DNA of 64,000 bases. Origin: Spinactinospora alkalitolerans. GTDB lineage: Bacteria > Actinomycetota > Actinomycetes > Streptosporangiales > Streptosporangiaceae. The stretch is taken from the NCBI RefSeq assembly GCF_013408795.1, contig NZ_JACCCC010000001.1, positions 3,224,001-3,288,000 of the forward strand, given 5' to 3'. The notes under the pieces were generated by a model that saw nothing but the letters and a program-made list of their open reading frames with translations, ran no database searches and was not told where the DNA came from. The position numbers and the translations under genes are program-made. Shown piece after piece: positions 43,650-52,171 of this stretch (its first letter is position 1; the number at the start of each line of letters is the position of its first letter).

Positions 43650-44495
43650 GTGACCAACGCGCTCGACGTCGACGACCTGAAGGCCGGGGCCGCCCGGATA
43701 CGCGAGGTCCTCGGGCGGGGGCCGGTCCTCGCGCTGACCGGGGCGGGCGTCTCCACCGACTCGGGGATCCCGGACTACCGGGGACCGGACTCGCCTCCGC
43801 GGAAGCCGATGACGTACCAGCAGTTCGTCGGCGACGCCGCGTTCCGGCGCCACTACTGGGCCCGCAACCACGTCGGTTGGCGCCACGTCCACCGGACACG
43901 GCCCAACGACGGCCACCGCGCGCTGGCCGGGCTGGAGGCGCTCGGCGTCCTCTCCGGCATCATCACCCAGAACGTGGACACCCTGCACGAGATAGCGGGC
44001 AGCAGGCGGGTCATCGACCTGCACGGCCGCTACGACCGGGTCGTCTGCCTCTCCTGCTCGCGGGCGGTCTCCCGGTCGCGCCTGGCCGAACGCCTCACGG
44101 CGCTGAACCCGGGCTTCACCGGCGGGGTCGCCGACGTGGAGATCGCCCCCGACGCCGATGCGGTCCTGGCCTCGACCCGGGGGTTCCGGGTGGCCGACTG
44201 CGAGACCTGTGGCGGGATACTCAAACCCGACATCGTGTACTTCGGTGAGAACGTGCCCAAGGACCGCGTGCTGGACGGGTACCGGCTCGTCGACGAGGCG
44301 GCCGCCCTGCTGGTGGCGGGCTCCTCGCTGACCGTGCTGTCGGGGCGGCGGTTCGTCAAGCGCGCCGCCGACCAGGGCAAGCCGGTGGCGATCCTCAACC
44401 GGGGCGCGACCCGGGCCGACGGGATCGCGACGCTCACCGTCGAGGCGGGCTGCTCCCCGATGCTGCGCGCCCTGGTCGAGGCCTACACCGGCTGA
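43650..44495 (+). CDS. Sir2-family NAD-dependent protein deacylase (sirtuin)
   Basis: This 281-residue sirtuin has LTGAGVSTDSGIPDYRG (~32-48), TQNVDTLHEIAG, the catalytic His in DLHGRYDRVVC, four zinc cysteines (CLSC and CETC) and KPDIVYFGENVP. It removes acetyl or longer acyl groups from lysines using NAD. It lacks the Tyr/Arg pair typical of desuccinylases, as far as I can see. The GTG start lies a few bases after a TACCCT -10 box, suggesting leaderless transcription. It is a single gene. Confidence 0.93.
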   Translation: MTNALDVDDLKAGAARIREVLGRGPVLALTGAGVSTDSGIPDYRGPDSPPRKPMTYQQFVGDAAFRRHYWARNHVGWRHVHRTRPNDGHRALAGLEALGVLSGIITQNVDTLHEIAGSRRVIDLHGRYDRVVCLSCSRAVSRSRLAERLTALNPGFTGGVADVEIAPDADAVLASTRGFRVADCETCGGILKPDIVYFGENVPKDRVLDGYRLVDEAAALLVAGSSLTVLSGRRFVKRAADQGKPVAILNRGATRADGIATLTVEAGCSPMLRALVEAYTG

Positions 44496-44913
44496 CGCGC
44501 CCCCCACTCCCCGGAGTCCTCAGGCCTTCTCCGGGCAGCGGAACCCGACTCCCCGGCCCGCACGGACGGTCCTCGCCCGTGTGCGGCTGCGTCGCCCCGC
44601 CGGACCTCGCCCGCCGCCGCCCGGCGGTGGGACAGCGGTCCCCGACCGCGTCCGCACGAGGTGCGTCCTCCATCACCGCTCGCCGCCTGAGCATAATCAC
44701 CTGGTCTTTTGGTAGGGGCCGACCGCACGGGCACGTGGATGCGCCTCGCGGGAGCGGGCGCCGCGGCACCGCTGGAGTGGGGCGGCGCCCACTCCGCCGC
44801 CCGTGGAGATTTCCAGTCCCGGCACGGACCGTCCGCGTCAACAGGGGCGCCCGTACCTCGGAAGGGCGGAGGAGCCGCGCTCCTCCGCCGATACGGAGCA
44901 GGGGAAGAAGAAG
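44496..44913. other. Spacer with likely promoter of the DUF2267 genes
   Basis: This stretch of 418 bases has no recognisable gene. A TA-rich CATAATC at about 44693-44699 and GGTCTTTTGGTAGGGG just after are the only promoter-like parts. The start of the DUF2267 gene has GGAGCAGGGG upstream. Confidence 0.35.
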
Positions 44914-45315
44914 ATGAAGCACGACGAATTCATCGGGCAGGTCCAGGCGCGTGCGCACCTGGACAGCCGCGGAGCCGCCGAGGCGGCCACCCGGGCGACC
45001 CTGGAGACGCTGGCGGAGCGGATCAACCCGGACCTCGCCGACGATCTCGCCGCGCAGCTTCCCGTGGAGATCGGGGAGCACCTGCGCCGGGTCACCTCCG
45101 CCGCGGACGTCATCCCGGCGCAGCGGTTCGGCCAGGACGAGTTCATCTCCCGGGTGACCGAGCGGGCGCACACCGACGACCCGAAGTCCGCGTACCTGAT
45201 CCGGGTGCTGTTCGAGGTCATGGACGAGGCGACCACCGGCGGCATCATGGACAGGATCCGCCAGAGCCTGCCCGATGACCTGCGCCAACTGACCGCCGCG
45301 GGCAGCACGGGCTGA
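44914..45315 (+). CDS. DUF2267 domain protein
   Basis: This 133-residue all-helical protein is made of two similar halves (each about 65 residues: DEFIGQVQARAHLDSRGAAEAATRATLETLAERI and DEFISRVTERAHTDDPKSAYLIRVLFEVM). That is the DUF2267 pattern. Such proteins accompany stress and general-maintenance genes and have no known activity. It leads a group with a second DUF2267 protein and a DUF2795 protein, all on the plus strand. Confidence 0.88.
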   Translation: MKHDEFIGQVQARAHLDSRGAAEAATRATLETLAERINPDLADDLAAQLPVEIGEHLRRVTSAADVIPAQRFGQDEFISRVTERAHTDDPKSAYLIRVLFEVMDEATTGGIMDRIRQSLPDDLRQLTAAGSTG

Positions 45316-45443
45316 CCGCGGCCGACGGGCCGGACGCGGACGAACCCGGACCGCTCACCCCGCCGACGGCGAGCACCGGCATCGCGTCCCCGGCCCGCCC
45401 CGCCGCGAACCGATCCCCGGAGTCGTCAGGAGGAGGAAGGCCG

Positions 45444-46154
45444 ATGGTCGCCCACCAGGAACTCGTGGACCGCGTGGCCGCGCACGACGGCGTCGCCGAC
45501 GCGGAGGAGGCCCGCCGCGCGATCCGGGCCGTCGTGGCCGCACTGGCCCGGCAGCTCGGCCCCGAAGCACGGGACGCACTGCGGCAGCGGATGCCGGCGT
45601 CGCTGTGGAGCGACACCGGCGGCGCGCGCACCGATCCGGCGGCGGACTCCGGCGACCTGGCCCGGAACGTCGGCCGGGAGCTCGACTGTCCGCCCGAGCG
45701 CGGTCTGCACCTGGTCCGGACGGTGCTGTCGGAGGTCGCCCTGTCCGAGCCCGACCTGACCGATGGCCTGGCCGGTTCACTGCCGGAGGAGCTCGCGCAG
45801 TGGACGCGTGATCCGATCGGGGCGGCCGGACGATCCGACACGGGGGCCTCCGGCGCACCGGGCCGCATCGACGAGGAGACCCTGCGCGCCGCTCAGACGC
45901 GGCTGCCCGACTGGGAGGGCGACACCCGCGGACTGACCAGATCGGTGCTGCTGCCGAGCGACCGGATTCCGCCGCTGCTGGCCCGCGTCGACCGGATCGG
46001 CCGCGATCTGGACCACTCCGCGCACCATGAGATCACCGACGACGGGATCGCGTTCACGGTGCGGACCGTGTCGGTGGGGGCGGTGACCACCCTCGACATC
46101 GAGCTCGCCGAACGCATCGACCAGGCGGTCGCGGAGGTCGGATCGGGCGGATGA
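45444..46154 (+). CDS. DUF2267-pterin dehydratase-like fusion
   Basis: This 236-residue protein joins a DUF2267-type half (residues ~1-125, again two helical repeats) to a C-terminal domain (~150-230) resembling pterin-4a-carbinolamine dehydratase. The latter shows LPDWEG...LTRSVLLPS, a His-His pair at 194-195 and VGAVTTLDIELAERID. The third conserved His (usually in a Thr-His pair) appears as Val209, so dehydratase activity is doubtful. RNA- or protein-regulatory roles of this fold are known elsewhere. It follows the other DUF2267 gene after 128 bases. Confidence 0.8.
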   Translation: MVAHQELVDRVAAHDGVADAEEARRAIRAVVAALARQLGPEARDALRQRMPASLWSDTGGARTDPAADSGDLARNVGRELDCPPERGLHLVRTVLSEVALSEPDLTDGLAGSLPEELAQWTRDPIGAAGRSDTGASGAPGRIDEETLRAAQTRLPDWEGDTRGLTRSVLLPSDRIPPLLARVDRIGRDLDHSAHHEITDDGIAFTVRTVSVGAVTTLDIELAERIDQAVAEVGSGG

Positions 46155-46204
46155 GCCCGTGCCCGCGACCGAGATCAGCCAACCCGATCCCTTGAGGAGG
46201 AGCA

Positions 46205-46543
46205 ATGGCGGTCCTGCACGACGTCAACGAGGTCAAGAGGGCGCTGTCCGATCTGGACTACCCGGCCGACAAGGAGCGGGTCGTGGCGTGCGCCGAACGC
46301 AACGCCGCTTCGGAGGAGGCGCTGCGCGCCCTGCGGACGCTTCCTCTCGGCGACTACGCCAACGAGGCCGAGGTCCTGCGGTCGCTCCCCGTCGATCCGG
46401 CCGCCCCGGAGGAGCGGACGAGGGCCGAGCGGGCGCGCCAGAGCCGTGAGCGCACCAGGACCAGGCCCGGCCTGGCCGAGCACATGACGGACACGCCGCC
46501 CTCCCCCATCGAGGAGGAGCTCGGCGAGAACAGGGAGAGCTGA
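46205..46543 (+). CDS. DUF2795 domain protein
   Basis: This 112-residue protein has an N-terminal DUF2795 domain (VNEVKRALSDLDYPADKERVVACAERN..LRTLPLGDYANEAEVLRSLP) and a charged, flexible C-terminal tail. The function is unknown; homologues occur near stress and envelope genes in actinomycetes. The ATG at 46205 follows GAGGAGG. It ends just before a strong terminator hairpin. Confidence 0.88.
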   Translation: MAVLHDVNEVKRALSDLDYPADKERVVACAERNAASEEALRALRTLPLGDYANEAEVLRSLPVDPAAPEERTRAERARQSRERTRTRPGLAEHMTDTPPSPIEEELGENRES

Positions 46544-46551
46544 CCGGCCGC

Positions 46552-46585
46552 GGCCGGGGAAGCGCCGCTCGGCGCTTCCCCGGCC
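46552..46585. terminator. Hairpin terminator between convergent genes
   Basis: A perfect 16-base stem (46552-46567 with 46570-46585) and a two-base centre lie between genes ending at 46543 (+) and 46640 (-). Confidence 0.85.
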
Positions 46586-46639
46586 GGAGGCGGGCGGAGC
46601 GCCGCGGCCACGGCGGGCGCCCGCCCCGCCGCCGGGCCG

Positions 46640-47002
46640 TCAGGAATCGCGTCCGGGGTTTTCGAGCTGGAAGAAGTTGCTGGTCTGCCCGTCCTTCTTG
46701 TGTTCCTGGTAGATGAAGTTCAGTCGGCGTTCGTCGAAGGCGTCGAACCACTCCTCCCAGGTGATGTGTACGAGCTCTTCACCGCCGTAGCCCGGGAAGT
46801 CGAACAGCAGGCGGCCGGGGCGGCCGTCGTACTCGCTTCCGGGCACGGTGGCGGGGCTCGCTCCGCGTTCTTCGGCCCACTGCCGGATCACGTCGTGGTC
46901 GGTGGTGATCAGGCTCTTCCCCGCGCGCTCCTCGTGCTGATCCGGGGAGTCGACGTGCTGCTCATAGCGGTGGTCGCCCCGAATGGGCCGATCGCTCGAC
47001 AT
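46640..47002 (-). CDS. Conserved hypothetical protein, stress-associated
   Basis: This 120-residue soluble protein has a polar first 30 residues followed by a conserved core: TTDHDVIRQWAEERGASPATV, then RLLFDFPGYGGEELVHITWEEWFDAFDERRLNFIYQEHKKDGQTSNFFQLEN. This core is widespread in proteobacteria and actinomycetes, sometimes mislabelled as glucan-branching enzyme; no function is established. A start at 47011 is also possible. It faces the DUF2267/DUF2795 genes across a terminator. Confidence 0.8.
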   Translation of the reverse strand: MSSDRPIRGDHRYEQHVDSPDQHEERAGKSLITTDHDVIRQWAEERGASPATVPGSEYDGRPGRLLFDFPGYGGEELVHITWEEWFDAFDERRLNFIYQEHKKDGQTSNFFQLENPGRDS

Positions 47003-47167
47003 GGTGTCCACGCTCCTCGCTCTTCCGACACCGGTTCTGGGGCGGTCCTCTGCCCTGAACGGCCGGCGTCTACCGCGCTCTCCGCTCAGCCGCCGGCATC
47101 GCTCACCGGCCGGGGCGGCGGGAACCCCCTCCCCCCGCCTCCTTCCACCGTGTGCGGCCGCCGGCCG

Positions 47168-47312
47168 GTCAGACCTCGCCCAGTTGGGCGATCGACTCGG
47201 GGCCGTATCCGGCAGCCGTCAACGGCTCCCGAACGTCCCGTCAGACCTCGCCCAGTTGGGCGATCGACTCGGGGCCGTATCCGGCAGCCGTCAACGGCTC
47301 CCGAACGTCCCG
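47168..47312. repeat. Exact 72-bp tandem duplication at the 3' end of manA
   Basis: The 72 bases from 47168 to 47239 are repeated exactly from 47240 to 47311, with one further matching base. The unit contains the last codons and stop of the isomerase gene. The extra copy lies after the stop codon, so the protein is unchanged. The period is a multiple of three, so readthrough would add 24 residues. Confidence 0.95.
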
Positions 47313-48299
47313 GTCGAGGTCGGGCAGGTAGCCGAGCAGCACGTCCGCCGGACCAGCGATCTCCATCCGGCCGACGGCGGCCGGCAGGAGCAGGGACTCG
47401 GCCCGCCCGAGTTCCTGCGTCACCTCGCCGCACACCACGGTGACCGGAGTCCCGACGTTGCTGAGGACCACCGCCGTCGAGAAGGCGTGCCGCATGGGCG
47501 CAGCGGTCCCCGCCCGCCACCGTTCGAGGGCGAAGTGGGGCCCGGCGCACAGGAACACACGCTCGACGCCGTCGTCGACGCCGATCCGCAGCCCCGGGCC
47601 GAAGTCGGGCCTGGCCCCGGGTCTCCACTCCTCCAGCAGCGCCTCCAGGTTGGCGTGCCACTGCTCGTCGTCGATCGGGGAGCCGTCCTCCATCCGCCAG
47701 CGCATCGCGTGCTGCTGCACGTCCGAGGTCTGCTCGATCTCATAGATCAGCGTGTCGGGGCCGAAGCTGTGCAGCGTTCCGCCCGGCACGTAGATCGTCT
47801 CACCGGGGCGCACCGGCAGGCGGCGCATCACCGAGTCGAAGTCCTGCGCCAGCAGCGCCCGGTGGAGCCGTTCGCGGTCGACCCCCTCCCGCACGCCGCA
47901 CAGGGCGGTGGCTCCCGGCGCGGCGTGCAGGACGTGCCAGGCCTCGGTCTTGCCGTTCGCCGCGCCCTCCAGGCGCCGGGCGGTCTCGTCGTCGGCGTGC
48001 AGGTGCACGGGCAGCATGCCGCTGGCGTCGATGAACTTCGTGAGCACCGGGAAGTGCGCGCCCCTCCACCCGCGGCCCATCAGCTCCTCGGGGTGATCCT
48101 CCACCAGCGAGCGCAGGGAACGGCCGGCGAGGGGGCCGTCCATCACCTCGGCACCTGCTCCCTCGACGTCGCTGACCTCCCACGCCTCCCCGATGGGCCA
48201 GTCCGGCAGGCCCTTCCGGCCCAACCGGCGGGCGATGGCCCGCCCGCCGAAGACCACCGGCCTGGTCGGCGCCGTCAACCTCAGTGGATACCGGTCCAC
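47241..48299 (-). CDS. manA: Mannose-6-phosphate isomerase, class I-like
   Basis: This 352-residue cupin-type isomerase interconverts mannose-6-phosphate and fructose-6-phosphate. Zinc ligands and motifs are present: PVLTKFIDASGMLPVHLHADDE, KTEAWHVL, PGETIYVPGGTLHSFG, and EIEQTSDVQQHAMRW. It resembles the compact bacterial group rather than the larger ManA. The GTG start at 48299 follows GGAAGGG. It is downstream of the SDR gene by 14 bases and likely in one operon. Confidence 0.88.
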   Translation of the reverse strand: MDRYPLRLTAPTRPVVFGGRAIARRLGRKGLPDWPIGEAWEVSDVEGAGAEVMDGPLAGRSLRSLVEDHPEELMGRGWRGAHFPVLTKFIDASGMLPVHLHADDETARRLEGAANGKTEAWHVLHAAPGATALCGVREGVDRERLHRALLAQDFDSVMRRLPVRPGETIYVPGGTLHSFGPDTLIYEIEQTSDVQQHAMRWRMEDGSPIDDEQWHANLEALLEEWRPGARPDFGPGLRIGVDDGVERVFLCAGPHFALERWRAGTAAPMRHAFSTAVVLSNVGTPVTVVCGEVTQELGRAESLLLPAAVGRMEIAGPADVLLGYLPDLDRDVREPLTAAGYGPESIAQLGEV

Positions 48300-48313
48300 G
48301 GGACCCTTCCGGC

Positions 48314-49150
48314 TCACAGGATCGGCTGGCCGCCGGTGACCGCGATGCGGGCGCCGGAGACGTACCCGGCCTCGTCGGAGGCGAGCATGACGTACACGGG
48401 CGCCACTTCGGCGGGCTGACCGGGACGCTTCAGCGGAACCTGGGAGCCGAAGCTCTCGACCTGCTCCGGCGGCATCGTCGCCGGGATCAGCGGCGTCCAG
48501 ATCGGGCCGGGCGCCACGCTGTTGACCCGGATGCCCTTCTCTCCCAGCAGCTGCGACAGGGTCCCCGCCATGTTGGCGATGCCGGCCTTGGTGACGTTGT
48601 AGGGCAGCAGCGTCGGCGGCGGCATGTCGGAGTTGACCGACGTCGAGGCGATGATGGACGAGCCCGGCCGCATGTGCGGGACCGCGGCCTTGGCCAGGTG
48701 GAAGAACGCACTGAGGTTGGTCGCGAGCGTGTGGTCCCACTCCTCGTCGGGGATCTCCTCCAGCGACGCGCGGGTCATCTGGAACGCCGCGTTGCTGACC
48801 AGCACGTCGATCCGGCCGAACTCCTCCACCGCCTTGGCGGCCACCGCCCGGCAGTGCGCCGGGTCGGCGAGGTCGCCCGGCACGAGCGCGGCCGTGCGGC
48901 CGGCCTCCTCCACCCACCTCGCGGTCTCATGGGCGTCGTCATGCTCGTCCAGGTAGCCGACGAGCACGTCGGCGCCCTCGCGGGCGAACGCGATGGCCAC
49001 CGCCCGCCCGATGCCGCTGTCGGCACCGGTGATGACGGTCGCCTTGCCGGCGAGCCGCCCCGACCCCCGATACGACGCCTCGCCGTGGTCGGGCCTCGGG
49101 TCCATGGCGTCGGTGCGGCCGGGCGGGGACTGCTGCTGCGGCTGGGGCAT
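48314..49150 (-). CDS. Short-chain dehydrogenase, glucose/ribitol dehydrogenase-like stress type
   Basis: This 278-residue SDR is of the GSP39/YhdF-like group, with a polar N-terminal tail (PQPQQQSPPGRTDAMDPRPDHGE). It then has TGADSGIGRAVA, NAA in VSNAAFQM, a Ser in STSVNSD and YNVTKAG for catalysis. Such proteins are often induced by osmotic or general stress; the substrate is uncertain. It is transcribed with the isomerase gene. No strong promoter is evident in the 150 bases upstream. Confidence 0.9.
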   Translation of the reverse strand: MPQPQQQSPPGRTDAMDPRPDHGEASYRGSGRLAGKATVITGADSGIGRAVAIAFAREGADVLVGYLDEHDDAHETARWVEEAGRTAALVPGDLADPAHCRAVAAKAVEEFGRIDVLVSNAAFQMTRASLEEIPDEEWDHTLATNLSAFFHLAKAAVPHMRPGSSIIASTSVNSDMPPPTLLPYNVTKAGIANMAGTLSQLLGEKGIRVNSVAPGPIWTPLIPATMPPEQVESFGSQVPLKRPGQPAEVAPVYVMLASDEAGYVSGARIAVTGGQPIL

Positions 49151-49305
49151 GGCGGCCTCCCGTGGACGAAGTCCCCAACAAGGCTACGGTCCGTGTGCGG
49201 CAATGACGGAAAGAGACCGGGCCGCCTGTGCAAAAACCGAATTTAACGTCGAGCACACCGCTCTCGCGGGCGAGCGGTCTCATGCCTCCGGCGAGCTCCC
49301 GGGGT

Positions 49306-50325
49306 TCACCGTGCGAGGTCGGTGAGGTCGAGGGCGGCCAGGCGCACCTCGGCGACGAGCGTGGCGAGGGAATGGGGCGCGTCGTCGGCGGCGGCGAGCC
49401 GGGTCAGCGGCTCGGCCAGCTCGCGGGCGTGACGGCGGCGTTCCGCGGAGCGGATGTCTTCGGCGAGCACCTCCACCGCCCGGGCGAGGTCGCCGACCGC
49501 GCGGACCACCCGCTCGGGGACCGCGCACCGTCGGTCGACGAGCTCGTGGGCGGCGTGCGCGACGAGGAGGGCATCGGTGTAGAGGGAGTCCAGGCGAGCG
49601 AGGCGGTCGTCGAGTTCGCGCACGCTGCGCCGTTGTCCGCGCCCGCGCAGCGTCCAGCGGACGATCTCGCGGCCGGTCTCCCGGGCCGCGTGCAGCGCGA
49701 CCAGTTCCCGGTATCCGGCGCGAAGGGTCTCCAGGGCGTCGTGCGCCGCCGCGGGATCGGAGCCGGTGAGAGCCCGGCCGACGCCGCGCAGACCCTGGAC
49801 CGCCGGGGTCAACGCCGCACGCGCGGCGCGCCCGAGCATGGCCGGTGGACCGGGGGTCGCCAGCACCTGGCTGACCACGAGCGCCAGGAGCCCGCCGATC
49901 AGCGCGCTGAGCAGGCGGTCGGATCCGGCTTCCGGAGTGTGCATGGCGACCACCAGCAACGCCGCGATACCGGCCTGTATGACGGTCAGCGGGTTCGTGC
50001 TGAACATCGACGCCAGGAGGACGGCGATCCCCGCGGCCGCCCCGATCTCCCAGGCCCCCGTTCCCAGATGGCGCACCAGGACCTCGCCGACGACGACCCC
50101 CACCACGACGCCGCCGATGACGCGGAACGCGCGTCGGCCCCGCGTCCCCGGCGCGTCGAGCAGGCTGACCATCGCGGCGATCGGAGCGAAGATCGGGGTG
50201 GGTTCGCCGAGGACGAGTTGGGCGAGCCACCAGGCCAGTGCCGCGGTCGCGGCCGCCAGGACGGTCCGCCAGGCGGTCTGGCGGACGCGTTGCGCGGCGT
50301 TTCGCGGAACCTGTGACCACACCAT
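49306..50325 (-). CDS. FUSC/aromatic acid exporter-like membrane protein
   Basis: This 339-residue protein has about six N-terminal helices (residues ~10-150; AWWLAQLVLGEPTPIFAPIAAMVSLLDAPGTRGRRAFRVIGGVVVGVVVGE pattern) and a long helical cytoplasmic C-terminal part. It resembles FUSC-family or AaeB-like proteins, which may export aromatic acids or support the envelope. The ATG at 50325 gives a normal start; longer readings run into the palindrome at 50362-50415. It is apparently a single gene. Confidence 0.85.
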   Translation of the reverse strand: MVWSQVPRNAAQRVRQTAWRTVLAAATAALAWWLAQLVLGEPTPIFAPIAAMVSLLDAPGTRGRRAFRVIGGVVVGVVVGEVLVRHLGTGAWEIGAAAGIAVLLASMFSTNPLTVIQAGIAALLVVAMHTPEAGSDRLLSALIGGLLALVVSQVLATPGPPAMLGRAARAALTPAVQGLRGVGRALTGSDPAAAHDALETLRAGYRELVALHAARETGREIVRWTLRGRGQRRSVRELDDRLARLDSLYTDALLVAHAAHELVDRRCAVPERVVRAVGDLARAVEVLAEDIRSAERRRHARELAEPLTRLAAADDAPHSLATLVAEVRLAALDLTDLAR

Positions 50326-50361
50326 CGGCTGAGACGTCCTCGCGCTGCTCGAGAATGCGCC

Positions 50362-50415
50362 ACCGCGGTGCCGGCCGTTCCCCTGGACGTCCAGGGGAAC
50401 GGCCGGCACCGCGGT
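50362..50415. terminator. 54-bp perfect palindrome, terminator of the LLM gene
   Basis: Bases 50362-50388 and 50389-50415 are exact reverse complements with no spacer. It lies between the stop of the LLM gene (50459) and the start of the FUSC gene (50325), both on the minus strand. It would form a 27-base-pair hairpin in RNA, with a small loop opening at the centre. Confidence 0.8.
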
Positions 50416-50458
50416 CGGAGGCCTGGACGGGGTGCCCTCGGATCCGGGCCCGGTCCGG

Positions 50459-51436
50459 CTACCGCGTCCGGCGCGGGGTGAGCCGGCGGATCGGTTCGTT
50501 CAGCTCGCGCCGGTAGAAGTCGATGAACCCGTCGGAGTCGGGGCCGGCGTTCTGCATGACCAGCCGGTCGAAGCCGGCGTCGACGAACTGCCGGGCGGTC
50601 TCGATGTGGCGGTCCGGATCCGGTCCGCAGGCGAACAGCGTCCGGACGTCCTCCTCGCGGACGGTGGTGGTCGCCGCGGCGAAGTTGACCGGGTTGGGCA
50701 GCTCGCTCATCACCTTCCACCCGGTCAGGGCCCACCGCGAGGTGTCCAGGACGGCCCGCGCCGCGGTGTGCTCGTCGGCGGCCCAGGCCACGGGTACCTC
50801 GGCGTAGCCGGGACCGGTGCCGCCGGCGTCGTGGTAGTACCGGACGATCTCCGGCTTCGCCTCGTTCGCGAACAGTCCGTCTCCGAGCTCGGCGGCGATC
50901 CGCGCCGCGGCCTCCCCGCTGGCCGCCACCGCGATCAGCGGCGGCTCCTCGGGAAGATCGAACACCCGGGCGTCCTCCAGCCGCAGGTGCCGGCCCTCGT
51001 AGGAACGGTACCCGCCGCGCCACAGCAGCCGGATGATCTCCAGCGCCTCGCGCAGCATCTCGTGGCGCACCCGGACCGAGTCGGGGAACCCGCGGCCCAC
51101 GACGTGCTCGTTGAGCCGCTCCCCCGATCCGACGCCGAGGACGAACCGGCCGCCGGAGAGCAGGGCGAGCGTCGCGGCGGCCTGGGCGATGATCGCCGGA
51201 TGGTAGCGCACGGTCGGACAGGTCACGCCGCTCACCAGCCCGATACGCTCGGTCCGCGCCGTGATGGCGCCGAACACCGTCCAGCTGAACGACGAGTGCC
51301 CCTGGACGTCCAGCCACGGGTGGAAGTGGTCGCTCATCTCCACGAAGTCGAACCCGGCCTGTTCGGCCAGTACCGCCTGCCGGACCAGTTCGTCCGGCCC
51401 GAAGGCCTCCGACGCCAGCTTGTAACCGATCTCCAT
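50459..51436 (-). CDS. F420-dependent LLM-class oxidoreductase (FGD-like)
   Basis: This 325-residue TIM-barrel enzyme of the luciferase-like family belongs to the TIGR03557-type F420 glucose-6-phosphate dehydrogenase group. It has EIGYKLASEAF, SDHFHPWLDVQGHSSFSW, VTCPTVRYHPAIIAQAAATL, LGVGSGERLNEHV and LFACGPDPDRHIE. It probably transfers hydride between a sugar phosphate or alcohol and F420. The ATG at 51436 follows GAGGGA. It is a single gene ended by the large palindrome. Confidence 0.9.
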   Translation of the reverse strand: MEIGYKLASEAFGPDELVRQAVLAEQAGFDFVEMSDHFHPWLDVQGHSSFSWTVFGAITARTERIGLVSGVTCPTVRYHPAIIAQAAATLALLSGGRFVLGVGSGERLNEHVVGRGFPDSVRVRHEMLREALEIIRLLWRGGYRSYEGRHLRLEDARVFDLPEEPPLIAVAASGEAAARIAAELGDGLFANEAKPEIVRYYHDAGGTGPGYAEVPVAWAADEHTAARAVLDTSRWALTGWKVMSELPNPVNFAAATTTVREEDVRTLFACGPDPDRHIETARQFVDAGFDRLVMQNAGPDSDGFIDFYRRELNEPIRRLTPRRTR

Positions 51437-51675
51437 CCGTTCCCTCACCCCCGAAAAGCCCCGCGCGGTCGTCCCGGCGCCGCCTCGTGACGGGATGCCG
51501 CGAACGCGGCGGGCGGATGGGCCCCGCGCCGCCGTGCGTGCGTGGAAGGCGCACCCGGCGCGACGGCGCCGCGCGAAAGCGGCCGCACCGCCGGTCAGCG
51601 GTTCCCCCCGCACTGCATCGCAGCGTAGGACGGGGTCCGGCCGAACGGGAAGCGGCGCGCCGGGGAGGGCCTGAT

Positions 51676-51885
51676 GTGATCGGTCCGGGGAGCGGCGCCG
51701 TCCTGGGCTGCAACTACGGCTCCAGCGTTCCCTCGGTCGACTCCCCCCGGCTGGCCCGGATGTATCTGTCGGGGCGGCTGCCACTGGACCGGATGATCGG
51801 CCGCAGCGCCCGGCTGGAGGAGGCCGACGACGCCCTGGACGACCTGCGCAACGGCCGCGGCCTGCGCACCATCCTGCACATGTGA
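51676..51885 (+). pseudogene. C-terminal fragment of a zinc-type alcohol dehydrogenase
   Basis: The 69-residue frame reads VLGCNYGSSVPSVDSPRLARMYLSGRLPLD..IGRSARLEEADDALDDLRNGRGLRTIL, the last ~65 residues of medium-chain zinc alcohol dehydrogenases. The zinc-binding and NAD domains are missing upstream. A GTG at 51676 with GGAGGG at eight bases could still allow translation. The stop codon is part of a perfect hairpin shared with the opposite gene. It is most likely a deletion remnant. Confidence 0.65.
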
Positions 51886-51935
51886 CCGCGCGGGCGGGCC
51901 GGTCGGGGGCGCCGACCGGCCCGCCCGCGCGGTCA
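51883..51935. terminator. Hairpin terminator carrying both convergent stop codons
   Basis: A perfect 24-base stem (51883-51906 with 51912-51935) and a five-base loop. The outermost TGA is the stop of the plus-strand fragment, and its complement TCA is the stop of the minus-strand DUF6221 gene. One palindrome therefore ends both transcripts and both reading frames. Confidence 0.85.
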
Positions 51936-52151
51936 AGAGGCGCCGAGATGGCCGTTGTCGGGCCGGAGCTGGGCGACGATCGCCGGGAACAGGGTGTTCA
52001 CCGTCCCCGACTCGGTGCTGTCGGCGACGGTCGCGGCGTGTCCGCCGTTCTCCAGCCGCGTATCCGCTGCCCGCCATCGCTCCGCAGCGGCTTGACGCGC
52101 CACCCGCTCGTCCTCGTCCAACCGGGCCTGCAGGAACTCGACGAGGGTCAC
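51933..52151 (-). CDS. DUF6221-like small protein, shorter than usual
   Basis: This 72-residue protein starts TLVEFLQARLDEDERVARQAAAERW, the pattern of actinobacterial DUF6221 proteins, which are usually over 100 residues and contain a second conserved His/Asp-rich half. Here the second half is short and ends inside a terminator stem, so it may be a truncated copy. The start is GTG at 52151. It lies 20 bases downstream of the flavin reductase gene and may be read with it. Confidence 0.55.
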   Translation of the reverse strand: MTLVEFLQARLDEDERVARQAAAERWRAADTRLENGGHAATVADSTESGTVNTLFPAIVAQLRPDNGHLGAS

Positions 52152-52171
52152 GACGCCGTCCGCTTGGGCGG

